Origin: Planctomycetota bacterium
Lineage (GTDB): Bacteria; Planctomycetota; Phycisphaerae; Phycisphaerales; UBA5793
Direction of reading: 5' to 3'
Assembly: GCA_013112555.1 (NCBI GenBank)
Contig: JABFGK010000002.1
Span: forward strand, 558,001 to 622,000
Length of the DNA stretch: 64,000 nt
Below, one piece after another: positions 49,976 to 59,693 of this stretch. The notes under the pieces were generated by a model. It did no database searches. It was not told where the DNA came from and saw only the letters and a program-made list of their open reading frames with translations. How positions within the stretch are numbered: the stretch's first letter is position 1; each line of letters starts with the position of its first letter. Made by a program: the position numbers and the translations under genes.

Positions 49976-50015
49976 CGGCTGGTACATAAAATGGGGGCAG
50001 GTCAATACTACTTCT

Positions 50016-50888
50016 TCATCTACCGCACTCAGGACACATGCTACTATACCTACGATCATAACCGCAATAGATGCACTTACCGTGACGGCGCCTTCTAAAT
50101 GCAACGATTGCTCGAACTCCCACTACTGCGCACCAAGTTATTGCACCATAGATTAGTCCGTTAATAACAGCACCGCTCCAATACACTGATGTCGGAATGA
50201 ACAAGCTCCCAGAATAGCATCCGCCGTCTACCATCATCCAGCTAGGCAGTGCACTGCCGGCAACTGTGCCCCAATCTAACTCGTACAGCTTCCAAAAGAC
50301 TGGATACGGATATCCACACGCATACTCGCTTTCAAACACGTTGATAAGCACATCGGACAATGGAGGTTGCTCTTTCTCTGGAGAGGGTGCTGAAGGTGTC
50401 TTAGAAGAGTAGCGTGCGATGACCCTGTCTACTTGCGACCAGGCCGGCAACTCCCCCATTGCGGGCGCAGCCAGTGGGAGTGTACTATCCATTGGTGAGC
50501 GAGGCCTTCTAGGACGCGTCCATCCCAGTGCTCCTCCTTCCTGTATTGTGCGATGGGTATCCTCGTCAATCACCGACCAGTGTATGCAACGTACACCTGC
50601 TGTTGGAGGGCTCTCAACAAACTCGGCACATGCTGTCTCTGCAAGTCTCATACTCCCGTGTGCGAGGCCCTTCCTCAAGCCGGGAGGGTATTCACTGCCT
50701 ATTCCGAGGAAGTCTCTCTGAGCAATTACCAATGCCAGCAGGCCGGATATTCCCAACCCAAGTAGCGCAAAGGAGCCAAATCGGGATAGCAATTGCAGTA
50801 GGCAGGGCAACACGAAGTGAGTAGTGCTACGGTCTGCGCGTTCAATACGCATGCCTAGAATGCGAATTATCAGGTCTGGGGCTGGCAC
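50016..50888 (-). CDS. Membrane protein with C-terminal zinc ribbon, unknown function
   Basis: 290 aa. One hydrophobic helix at about 35-55 and one or two at about 235-260, separated by a hydrophilic domain. The last residues are CIYCGYDRRYSSMCPECGR, a CxxC...CxxC zinc ribbon of the kind often found at the C-terminus of planctomycete membrane proteins. AT-richer than the core genome. Located within the accessory island between IS remnants; no immunity or toxin motif could be recognised. Confidence 0.65.
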   Translation of the reverse strand: MPAPDLIIRILGMRIERADRSTTHFVLPCLLQLLSRFGSFALLGLGISGLLALVIAQRDFLGIGSEYPPGLRKGLAHGSMRLAETACAEFVESPPTAGVRCIHWSVIDEDTHRTIQEGGALGWTRPRRPRSPMDSTLPLAAPAMGELPAWSQVDRVIARYSSKTPSAPSPEKEQPPLSDVLINVFESEYACGYPYPVFWKLYELDWGTVAGSALPSWMMVDGGCYSGSLFIPTSVYWSGAVINGLIYGAITWCAVVGVRAIVAFRRRRHGKCIYCGYDRRYSSMCPECGR

Positions 50889-51189
50889 GAGGGTATCCTC
50901 CGACTGATAGTTGCACGCTAGGGTTCATTGCTAAGCACCAGCTTTTAAGTGCGCCCCGCGAACTGTCCTCATGGTGTGTGCAACAATCTATGTTATCACT
51001 CACATGCTATAGACTCTATTGTACCTCCCTAGATACGAGCTACTCCGCCTTACTGTGCAGCCCTCATCCACTCTGCCCATCCATTCATGCCGTTCCTTCT
51101 ATCGTTCGCGACAGAGCGGAGTTAGGTACCCGAGCCAACTGTGCCGCATCCACACGCTCCACATCAGCCTGATCAGCTAGAACCTATCC
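50889..51189. other. Intergenic DNA in the accessory island
   Basis: About 300 AT-richer bases with no supported gene. Near 51179-51200 the sequence AGAACCTATCCCTAAACCTC probably represents the terminal inverted repeat of the IS5 remnant that follows. Confidence 0.4.
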
Positions 51190-51921
51190 CTAAACCTCTC
51201 GAAGTAATAATAAGGCACAGCAGAAGTGAAGAAAGCCTGCGAACAACATGGTCGACTTCTCCCAACGAATACACAAGCGACGGAAGTGCTGGATCCAACT
51301 GATGGTCCGCTCCACCGTCCAGCGCCGATTATATCTCCGAAGCGGCCGGCCGTCCTGGGTCTTGTTCTCGGCGCGACGATTCGAGCGATGCGGCGAGATC
51401 AACTCCACTCCCTCATTCGCCAGTTGCTCATCCAGTTGATCACTGTCATACGCCTTGTCCCCGATCACGCGCTGCGGCAGCTCCTCGGTCAGCATGAAGT
51501 CGAACAGCCCCTGCACCAATCGGCTTTCATGCGGCGAAGCCGACATCGTGTCGACTGCCACCGGCAGCCCGAAGGGGATGCCGTAGGGCGAGTACTTGAT
51601 CCACTCGACCATGTAGCCGCCTGAGGTCACGATGGAGGACACATCGGCCCGCCAGTTCTGGCAGTAATAGCGTACCTCGTCCAGAGCGTCTGCCTGCGAG
51701 GTCCACCCGGTGCTGGCATCTTTGTCTCGCAATATCACACTATCAATGTAACTCGAACTGCCGCGTCCGTCAAGCCCGGCATTGTGATACACGAACTGTT
51801 CCTTCGGATTCACGTCATCTTCCCGGAAGGTGGCGACGATCCGCCAGGCGTCGTCATAGGCGAAGTGGTACCACTTGTCGTTGGCATCCACGTCGCCGTC
51901 GGTGTCTTGGTGGACACTCAT
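51190..51921 (-). pseudogene. RHS fragment fused in frame to the C-terminal half of an IS5-family transposase
   Basis: 243 codons. Residues 1-118 (SVHQDTDGDVDANDKWYHF ... MVEWIKYSPYGIPFGLP) are RHS core, almost the same as parts of the fragments at 55674-56072 and 53032-54236. After PFGLP the sequence becomes MSASPHES..IGDKAYDSDQLDEQL..RRYNRRWTVERTISWIQHFRRL, the end of an IS5-type DDE transposase with its last catalytic Glu (VERT). The junction is exactly where the intact tip at 53032 continues GGDTDSDGD. Upstream the RHS frame is stopped near 51961. A chimeric relic, probably not functional. Confidence 0.85.
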
Positions 51922-52258
51922 GATGTATCCTCTGGTGTGATAGGTGTGATCGAACAGCAGTCACCGTCCATTTTCGAATATCAGGTCGTCGATCTGCTCC
52001 AAAGGGCCGGTACGCCCCGGTGGTGCATTCCGCGCAGCATCCGGAATCAATCGGCGCATCAAGTCCAGGTCAATGACCTGACCTTGTATTATGCGCTGTT
52101 CAGTGATTGGGATGCTCGATACATAGGCTGAGTGAGAGATGATTGACGCTCCTCCGCCGGCCGGGATCCTATGCGCGGCATAGCGGCTTGCTAGCGATCA
52201 TTAGTCCTGTCCAGTCATATCAAACCACAAGGGCGCTTTGAGCGAGATGTGTTTGTCT
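51922..52258. other. Degraded DNA between RHS remnants
   Basis: About 340 bp. The 40 bp next to 51921 still encode RHS-like residues on the minus strand (YHTRGYI) before a stop; the rest shows no gene. Confidence 0.4.
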
Positions 52259-53032
52259 CTATTCGCCAATGACCACTGGTAACGGCAGTCGTATGACACA
52301 CTCTGCCCCCCCATCCGTCATTGTCGCTGCCACATCAATCTCTGATGCCAGCTCAGCACGATTGCGGGGCAAGCGAAACAGTTCGAACATCACGATATCG
52401 TCGTTCGCGACCTTCACCAGTGGATAATCCTCAATCCACGGGTTGTCTTCCAGGCGGTTTGGTGTAACTTCGACGCCGTAATTCTCCCACAACAACCAAG
52501 GGCCGCTTGTCCTCTGAACATCCTCCTTATCATACATCGATACAATCTGACCAATGTACCAATATGCATCATCGCCGATGTGTGTCGACACTCGCAATGT
52601 CACATGATTCGAATCTTCGATGAATAGTTCACCGGCAGCAGCCACGTGAAGTAACTTCGCCGCAAGCCACGGTAGATATGGATCCGCGGGGATGCCCTCC
52701 GACTTCTTTGGCCAATCAGGGCCTTCAATAATCTCACGACGCGCCAAGCACAGATCTCTGACAGCAATACTTCTGTCAGAGCCCGTACACAAATCCTTCA
52801 TGGCTGCCGCCGCCAGTTTTCCCATGTGCCGATCCTTATCGGGACGATGGTGGGCAGAATCAGCTACCACTAGTGTTGATATCAAGCACAAGGCAAGCGC
52901 AACCAAAAGGTGGCTGTAGTACTGACTCCACCGACACCCTCTGCGTTTATGTTGTATTGGTATATTCTTCCACATGACCGAGGCCCTTTCACTTGATTTG
53001 ATAGACAATACGGCGCTTGGCCGCATCTTCAT
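52259..53032 (-). CDS. Exported protein coupled to the RHS zincin tip; candidate immunity or partner protein
   Basis: 257 aa from ATG 53032, which overlaps the RHS stop as TAATG. A GTG at 53038 and an ATG at 52975 are in frame. A hydrophobic stretch (SHLLVALALCLISTLVVADS) after a basic region predicts export. The mature part of about 200 residues is rich in acidic and aromatic residues (WIEDYPLVKVANDDIVMFELF) with no recognised family. Direct translational coupling to a gene ending in a toxin-like metallopeptidase domain is the arrangement of polymorphic toxin/immunity pairs; an immunity role is inference from position and export. Confidence 0.7.
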   Translation of the reverse strand: MKMRPSAVLSIKSSERASVMWKNIPIQHKRRGCRWSQYYSHLLVALALCLISTLVVADSAHHRPDKDRHMGKLAAAAMKDLCTGSDRSIAVRDLCLARREIIEGPDWPKKSEGIPADPYLPWLAAKLLHVAAAGELFIEDSNHVTLRVSTHIGDDAYWYIGQIVSMYDKEDVQRTSGPWLLWENYGVEVTPNRLEDNPWIEDYPLVKVANDDIVMFELFRLPRNRAELASEIDVAATMTDGGAECVIRLPLPVVIGE

Positions 53033-54282
53033 TACCACATAGGTGGAATTTCACCGCTACACGCATTGTCTTCTGTTCTGGGATCTGGCATGCATTCCTC
53101 CCACCAAGAAGACATTTCTGCCCTGCTCGCGTGTCTACACTCAGGGATATTGGATAGGTTGTTCACATAGGTATCTCTTGCGTCATCCACGCACTGTTCC
53201 CATGTCCTGGATTGTCGCCACGGGTGGTTTGCGTCGCAGCACGACGTATATGCTGCTGATCTAGCTTCCTTACACATCCTGTATCGGCAGTACCAGTTTG
53301 GATCATCTGGGTTGTCGTGTGTGCATGAGTCGTTGACCTTGCAGGCATCTGCTGCATGTAGCAGCTCATGTGCAAGTGATGCACAGCCTCGCCCTACGTT
53401 ATAGGTAAGTCTACTGTGATTGCAATTGAAAGAGGAATTGCCTTGCTGAGTGCAGCGGATTGTGACCGGCGGACGCTGACTGTTCCTGCAGTCCCAACTG
53501 TATCGGGCAAGGGCTGCATCAAATTGTGGGTTCCCGGTACAATCAGCAACTGGATCATTTGTGCATGAGGGGTCGATAACGGGAGGAGGGGCAGGCTCGC
53601 TGTTCGGCGGAGGAACCATGAATGGGTCAAATGTACGGAAATAGAATGGGCTGTCTCCGAAAGGCTCAATGCCATGTTTGGGCTGATCGAGCGGTGCCAG
53701 CTGACACCCTCGATTTCCGCATTCCCTTTTTGAAAGACCCAACCTGTCACGAGATGTTGTGGGAGCAGAGGTCACATACTCATACACATTCATTCCATCG
53801 ACGTATCCGAGCGGATCTCGTCGCGTCCATCGTCCCAGCACCGGATGCAGAACGCGGTGTCGCACATGGTACATGCTCACCACACCGTCCCATTCATAGC
53901 CTGCGTAGCCCTTGCGGTTGCCGATGGCGGTGAGATCGTTCCAGCCGCTGGTGGTTCCCTGGTAGTTGCTCTGGGCGATCGACTTGTCGGTCGAGTCCAC
54001 GCTGCTACCACCGTCCAGGTCGAGGTCGCCACGCACATCATACGACGAGGCATCGATCCAGGATTGGATCTGGGCGATGTCAGTGGCGTCGCAGTCACCG
54101 TCGGAGTCGGTATCGCCTCCAGGCAGGCCGAAGGGGATGCCGTAGGGCGAGTACTTGATCCATTCGACCATATAGCCCCCTGAGGTCACGATAGCAGACA
54201 CGTCGGCCCGCCACCCCCCCTCGCTGTTCTTGTTTGGACCGGACAGATGGGTGACACCCGTTCGGGGACATGGGTAACACAT
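53032..54282 (-). CDS. RHS C-terminal fragment with dockerin-like insert and HELLH zincin tip
   Basis: Frame open from 54426; nearest ATG 54282 lies in the IS terminal repeat, so the true N-terminus was cut off by the IS481 insertion. From the IS edge (54236): RHS core WRADVSAIVTSGGYMVEWIKY..YGIPFGLP, a dockerin-like Ca-binding insert (DTDSDGDCDATD...DLDLDGGSSVDSTD), then the conserved end VLGRWTRRDPLGYVDGMNVYEYV..DRLG. The remaining ~240 residues are a Cys-rich tip holding HELLH (53356-53370) in CASLAHELLHAADAC, then CRYRMCKEARSAAYTSCC. The HExxH..DxC..CxEARxxxxxxC layout recalls M76 (Atp23-like) zincins. RHS tips are often toxins. Coupled by TAATG to 52259-53032. Confidence 0.75.
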   Translation of the reverse strand: MCYPCPRTGVTHLSGPNKNSEGGWRADVSAIVTSGGYMVEWIKYSPYGIPFGLPGGDTDSDGDCDATDIAQIQSWIDASSYDVRGDLDLDGGSSVDSTDKSIAQSNYQGTTSGWNDLTAIGNRKGYAGYEWDGVVSMYHVRHRVLHPVLGRWTRRDPLGYVDGMNVYEYVTSAPTTSRDRLGLSKRECGNRGCQLAPLDQPKHGIEPFGDSPFYFRTFDPFMVPPPNSEPAPPPVIDPSCTNDPVADCTGNPQFDAALARYSWDCRNSQRPPVTIRCTQQGNSSFNCNHSRLTYNVGRGCASLAHELLHAADACKVNDSCTHDNPDDPNWYCRYRMCKEARSAAYTSCCDANHPWRQSRTWEQCVDDARDTYVNNLSNIPECRHASRAEMSSWWEECMPDPRTEDNACSGEIPPMW

Positions 54283-55673
54283 GATGGTACGCCGGTGGGC
54301 CGGTGAATGGCGGGCGGAGGGAGCGTCACGAGCGGAGCGAGTGACGCCAACGCAGCCGCCATTCACCTCACGCGCGTCCCGACCCCGGGCCCGCCGGACA
54401 TGGCTCCACCCGTTCCATCCCGCCACGCCGGCCCGATCGACGCGTCAGACTCCGAATGTTGAGCCGGCCGAGCCGCTCGTGGCAGAAGTACACTTCGAAC
54501 CACCCGTCGCGGACCATCGCACGCAGCGCCACATACTCGCCGACGAAGGCCTTCCCAATCTTGTACTCGATCCCACCGTACGTGATCCAGCCTCCCTGGC
54601 CCACCTTGCGAACCACATCACTCGGCGAATACTCGATGGCCGGCAACCGGGATGGCATCTCACGGTCACTGCCACGATACCGGCTCACCGGCGGATGCAT
54701 GTCCAATGCCTCGTGCGGCCGCTCACAGTTGTACACCGTCCGCCAGCGATCGAAGTGACGCTGCCAGTGGGCCAGGCCGGGAAGGTTCGACCCGTCATCG
54801 CCTCAGCTTTCAGCGTCCGATGAAACCGTTCATCCTTGCCCAGCGTCTGCGGGTGCACCGGGCGGCTATGTGTGACGCGAACACCCAGACGCAACAACCA
54901 CGCAGTCAACTTCGTGTGCCGATGCGGCGTGTCGGAACGCCAGACCGAGCCGTTATCCATCAGCATTCGACGCGGCAGCCCGTAGTGCTGGAAGATGCCC
55001 GTCAACTCCGAACGAACCGTCGCTTCACGCTCATGCCCACAGGCGCGCAGCCCGACGACATACCGCGAGTGATCATCCAGCACCGTCAGCGGATACACTC
55101 GGCGACGATCCTCGAGAGCATCGCTCATCGCGACATGCCCTTTGAAATCCATCTGCCACAGATCGTTGGGTTGCCCATGTTCGAAGCGACGACACGGCGT
55201 GTGTTTGCTCGCTTCGGCTGGATCAATCAGCCCATGGCGACGCAGAATCCCGGTGATGGTGCTGGCGGCCGGAACCGACTCATGATGGCCCAACGCCAGC
55301 AAACGGTGACGAATCTTGCGGCCACCCCAGACCGGGTGGCGACTCCGGATGGCCAGCACCGCCGACTCCACTGACACTGGCGTCTGAGCCGGTGATCGGG
55401 TCGGCCGACGCGACCGGTCAATCAACGCCTCATCCCCCTCCCCGACGATACCGATCGAGCCACTTGTAGGCCGTCTTGCGGCTGATTCCGAACCCGCGAC
55501 TGAGACGGGCGATGTTGGCCCCCTCGACGCTGGCCAGGTGTACAAACTCCTGTCGCTCCGACACGGTTGACACTTCCTTCCACGGCATGCCTGGTCTCCT
55601 CAATCGGTGAAGAAACCAGCATACGAAAAGTGTCACCCATGTCTCCGAACACCTGTTACCTATGTCCCCGGTC
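54237..55673 (-). mobile_element. IS481-type insertion sequence inserted in an RHS gene
   Basis: About 1437 bp bounded by imperfect inverted repeats of about 44 bp: GACCGGACAGATGGGTGACA at 54237 and its partner ending GTCCCCGGTC at 55673; both ends read GACCGG..GACA..GGTRACA..GTTCGG.GACATGGGTRACAC inward. A single minus-strand transposase with two frame breaks fills it. The element separates the RHS pieces 55674-56072 and 53032-54236. No target duplication could be confirmed by eye. Confidence 0.85.
54368..55588 (-). pseudogene. IS481-family transposase, two frameshifts
   Basis: Starts MPWKEVSTVSERQEF at 55588. The N-terminal helix-turn-helix (GFGISRKTAYKWLDRYRRGG) ends in a run of five C (55434-55438 on the plus strand) where one extra base breaks the frame. 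The middle part has the DDE integrase core: LWQMDFKGH, LTVLDDHSRYVVGL, LMDNGSVW. A second break, one missing base near 54776, precedes YNCERPHEALDM and the C-terminal tail. Restoring both gives a full-length protein of about 400 aa. As written it cannot be made as one chain. Confidence 0.85.
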
Positions 55674-56072
55674 TATACAGTTCTGGCACAGATAGCGCCG
55701 CTCTTCGAGCGTGCCGTCGGCAACGGGGAGGAGGGCAGACGTCCACCCCGAGTTGGCGTTCTTGTCTCGCAAGATCACACTATCAATGTAACTCGATTCA
55801 CCCTTGCCGTCAAGCCCCGCGTTGTGATAAACGAACTGCTCTTTCGGACTGGTGTCGTCTTCGCGGAAGGTGGCCACGATCCGCCAGTTGTCGTCGTACA
55901 CAAAGTGGTACCACTTGTCATTGGCGTCCACATCGCCATCCGTGTCCGTATCTTGGTGGACGCTGATGCGGTACCCCAAGCCGTTGTACACGTACTCAGC
56001 GACCAGTGACTGATCAGAGGTGTCATTGACCTTGCGGGGCGTGGCCCCTCGATTGCCCATCCTGATGCCCAT
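55674..56072 (-). pseudogene. RHS-repeat fragment upstream of the IS insertion
   Basis: About 133 codons: VAEYVYNGLGYRISVHQD, TDTDGDVDANDKWYHFVYDD, FVYHNAGLDGKGESSYIDSV and LEERRYLCQN, then the frame runs into the IS end and stops. It is the part that should precede the fragment at 53032-54236. No longer RHS core lies upstream, since metK starts 167 bp beyond on the other strand, so this is already a short remnant with a doubtful start. Confidence 0.8.
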
Positions 56073-56238
56073 TCCCGGATCGGTGCACGGCCGTATCCTG
56101 CCTGCTTCGTGCCGGCATACCCTTCACTTGCCGATGTCCGGCCCCTATATTCCCTTGATCCACATATCCGGATCAACGGATGAAAGAGGAGATGCCCGGG
56201 TGCCAGGCCCGGCACAGTACCCGTATGGAAGGGCAGTA

Positions 56239-57462
56239 ATGTCAACATATTTGTTTACCTCCGAATCGGTCAGCATGGGACACCCCGACAAGGTGGCCGA
56301 CCAAATCTCTGATGCCGTTCTCGATGCGATGCTGAAAGAGGATGTCAACTCACGCGTCGCCTGCGAGACGCTCGTGACAACCGGCATGGCACTCGTGGCC
56401 GGCGAAGTGACTACCACGGCCTATGTCGAGATCCCCCAGCTCGTCCGCGACACCGTCCGCGAGATCGGCTACACCGACCCGAGTACAGGCTTTGCTGCCG
56501 ACACCTGTGCTGTGCTCGTCACGCTGAACCAGCAATCGCCCGACATTGCCCAGGGCGTCGATACCGGCGGGGCCGGCGATCAAGGCCTCATGTTCGGCTA
56601 TGCCTGCCGGGAAACCGATTCGTTCATGCCACTCCCGATTGATCTGGCCCATCGGCTGATGGAACGGCAGGCCGAGGTCCGGGAGCAAGGCCTCATCCCG
56701 AGCCTCCGACCCGACGCCAAGAGCCAGGTCACCGTCGAATACGACACGCATACGAAAACCCCGCAGCGAATCACCGCCGTCGTCCTGTCCACCCAGCACG
56801 GCCCGGAATGGTCGACCGATGCCGGCCAGAAGGAACTTAAGGCACGGGTGGAACAGCACATCATCAAGCCCGTACTCGGCCAATGGTGGAACGATGACAT
56901 CACCGTCCACATGAACCCGACCGGCCGCTTTGAAATCGGCGGCCCGATGGGCGACTGCGGCCTCACCGGGCGCAAGATCATCGTCGATACCTACGGCGGG
57001 CGCGGGCGACACGGCGGCGGGGCCTTCTCCGGCAAGGATCCGTCCAAAGTTGATCGCTCAGCCACGTACATGGCCCGCTACATTGCCAAGAACATCGTGG
57101 CGGCCGGACTCGCCGACGAGTGTGAGGTTCAACTGGCCTATGCCATCGGGGTCGCCGAACCGGTCAGCGTTCTGGTCAGCACCTTTGGTACCGGCAAAGT
57201 TGATGAAGACCTGCTGGCAAAAGCGGTTCGCGAAGTGATGCCGCTGACACCGAAGGGCATCATCGACCATCTTGATCTGCTGAAACCGATCTATGCGAAA
57301 ACGGCTCGACATGGGCACTTCGGCCGAACCCCCGACGCCGACGGCGGCTTTTCCTGGGAAAAGACGGATAAGACGGCACAACTGTGTGACGCGTGCAAAT
57401 TTCGTCCCGAAGTCGCCGTGACGACCAAGTCCGCGGCGGCGCAGACCCCAGCGCACGTGTAA
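56239..57462 (+). CDS. metK: S-adenosylmethionine synthetase
   Basis: 407 aa from ATG 56239 with GGAAGGG about 7 nt upstream; the frame is open further upstream but [18 protein letters not shown] is the true family start. Motifs: [29 protein letters not shown], the [15 protein letters not shown] block and a C-terminal [17 protein letters not shown]. It makes SAM from methionine and ATP. The 166-bp leader has no SAM-I or SAH riboswitch signature that I could recognise. Core gene at the right edge of the accessory island. Confidence 0.97.
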   Translation: MSTYLFTSESVSMGHPDKVADQISDAVLDAMLKEDVNSRVACETLVTTGMALVAGEVTTTAYVEIPQLVRDTVREIGYTDPSTGFAADTCAVLVTLNQQSPDIAQGVDTGGAGDQGLMFGYACRETDSFMPLPIDLAHRLMERQAEVREQGLIPSLRPDAKSQVTVEYDTHTKTPQRITAVVLSTQHGPEWSTDAGQKELKARVEQHIIKPVLGQWWNDDITVHMNPTGRFEIGGPMGDCGLTGRKIIVDTYGGRGRHGGGAFSGKDPSKVDRSATYMARYIAKNIVAAGLADECEVQLAYAIGVAEPVSVLVSTFGTGKVDEDLLAKAVREVMPLTPKGIIDHLDLLKPIYAKTARHGHFGRTPDADGGFSWEKTDKTAQLCDACKFRPEVAVTTKSAAAQTPAHV

Positions 57463-57537
57463 GACAACCCTGCCCGGCAGCAGGTAGATTCACCCGACGC
57501 GGATACGCAGGCACCCTGCCATCCGACGCGGCATGTC

Positions 57538-59476
57538 CTATGTGATGACGTTCGTCTCGCTGAGGCGGCTCGTGTCCCAGTCCGTCGCCGTCGGGCTCAG
57601 ATCAAAGAGGTCATCATCATCAAGCCGTGACAGCATCCCGGTAGATCGTCTCAGGCGGCGTGTGACGACCACTCCGATCAGCGTACAGCACACCAACGAG
57701 CCGGCAAAGATGCCCATCGCCATAAGCAGCCGCTGACGTTCATCCAGCGGGATCGGGTTCGTCATGGCAGGCACGAGCACCTTCGTGATCCCGCCGTCGG
57801 TCCGGACATGCTGTGCGGCCTTCGATTGGCTGACAAACGCCTGCGTATACGTATCGAGCAGGCGCTGGGCGTACCCGTTGCCCTTGGCACTCAGTGACAG
57901 TTGCATCGTGCCGGGTTCCGGACTCGAAACGACGAGGCTCTCTTCAAGGATCGGCGTGAGTTCTTCGGGAGAGGAGACGGCATCCACGCCGCGCTGCCGA
58001 AGCCGGTCGGCCGTCGCCTTTACAATCATGCCGTCCAGCGCCAGCCGTTCGTGCACCGTCTGCCAGGCCAACTTGTCGTCGCCGCTCATCTCCGAGCCCG
58101 GCTTGGGGCTGACGGTCACCGTTGCCGTCGCTTCGTAGAGCCGCGGGGACAAAGAGCATGACCCCGAAGTAACTGCCGGCTGCCAGAATCCCGAGCGTCA
58201 TCACGGCCCAGAACAGCCGCGAAGCCGCGCGCCCCGGCGCCCACTTCCGGATGAGACGCTGCTCGGCTTCCTCAAGCATTCGCTTCGCCTCCAGCACGGC
58301 CTGCCGTTCTGCTCGAACGGTGGCCAACTGGCTGCCCACCTCGGCAGATGTGACCTGTTTCCGTCGTGGATGGTCCTGATCCTGCTCATGCCCGTGCCCG
58401 TGCCCGTGCCCGTGCTCAGGATCCTGCCCCCCAGCGTGCTCGGAGACCCGGTCAAGTTGCTGCTGCAGTTCCTGCATCTTCTTCTGCTGGCCGGTGAACT
58501 GGTCGCGTGACTTCTGCAACTCGCCGCGCAGACTCTGGATGTGGTCCTTGAGCAGGCCGATGGCTTTGTCGCGCTGATCAATGTCCGACTTTGCCACGAC
58601 CATGTGATCTTCAGGAATCTCGCCGTGCTGGGCGTCGCTGTCCTCGGGATGGTCACAGGATGAGGATGCCGTCGCAGCAGCCTCGGCAGCCTCACGGGCG
58701 GCGTCGAGTTCGCCCTTCAAGTGATCGATCGTCTCGCGGGCTTCATCGCACTGCCGTTCATACACGCCGCGCTCGTAGTCGCGTTTCCCCAGTTCCTCTT
58801 CGAGTTGCTGTACACGAGCGATCAGTTCCGGGTCGATCTGAGGCTCAGCCTCGGCCTCTGCGTGGGCTTGTGCCTGAGCCTGTGCCTCAGCCTGGGCGTC
58901 TTGGGCGTCCTGGACGGCTGCCTGTGCTGCCTCCACTTGATGGGCCGCCTCCTGCTCGACTTCATGGATTCGGCTCTCGGCCAGCGCGCACTGCATGTCG
59001 TGCAGATGCCGCTCGTATTCAAGTGTGATGGACAGCGAATCGGCACGCTCTGATCGTTCGTTGAGCCCGGCAATGCGATCCTGCGCATCGGCCAGCTCAT
59101 CCCGATAGTGACCGATCTCAGCGGCTGCAATATCACACTGGCGTTCGTGGAGCAGGCGCTCGTAGTCGCGGCGGTCGAGTTCGTCCTCCAACTCGACGAG
59201 TCGCCGAGTGGCCTGCTCGGTCGCATCATGCACCTCACGGAGATGCTGCTCGATCAGTGCCATCGGATTCGTGGCAGCCAGCACATCGGCCGGCTCCTCA
59301 CAGTCGCGCACCTCGGTGCTGCCGGCAGGCGCGTAGCCTGGTAACAGGCTGTCCTGATTCAGCCCGGCCGCCTCGCCCGACTCCCAGTCCCCTGCTGCAG
59401 GCTGTACCTCGGATGAAAAGGCATCATCGGGCCGGTCCTGCTGTGTGTGCTCGTGTTCCAGATCGTCCATATTCAT
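57538..59476 (-). CDS. Coiled-coil membrane protein, Wzz/GumC-like, broken by one extra base
   Basis: ATG 59476 (MNMDDLEHEH) has AGGAG 8 nt upstream. Residues about 65-410 are a long coiled coil with three related units around YERLLHERQCDIA, YERHLHDMQCALAE and YERGVYERQCDEA, an Ala/Glu/Gln run and an HGHGHGHGH stretch. Then a transmembrane helix (FWAVMTLGILAAGSYFGVMLF) leads into a domain starting RLYEATATVTVSP, with a second helix (MAMGIFAGSLVCCTLIGVVV) near the end: the two-helix plan of polysaccharide co-polymerases. The join requires dropping one base from a run of four G (58145-58148, plus strand). As written the first part stops at 57944 in a wrong frame. Error or real break cannot be told from sequence alone. 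Confidence 0.75.
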
Positions 59477-59693
59477 GCGCGCGGCTCCTGCGACAGACGG
59501 ATACTCCGACCAGACGTGTTGGATGCATCGGCGTAATCGGACCTGATCTGAACGCTGAACCGCCAAGATCAGTATCGTGTGTCAAGTTGTAACGAGCGGC
59601 TGCATCCGGCGTCAGATAACACACACGAGCGGGGTCAAACGGCCTACCATCTCAACGCCAACACCCCCTGTACCGAAAAGGCTCGGGAACCCC

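Noticed and set aside
56073..56238. Possible SAM-responsive riboswitch before metK
   Set aside because: A GC-rich hairpin is present but none of the SAM-I, SAM-II or SAH consensus elements could be recognised.
58380..58412. Short GTGCCC tandem repeat as a possible CRISPR or regulatory array
   Set aside because: It encodes the HGHGHGH stretch of the coiled-coil protein in frame; units are far too short for CRISPR.
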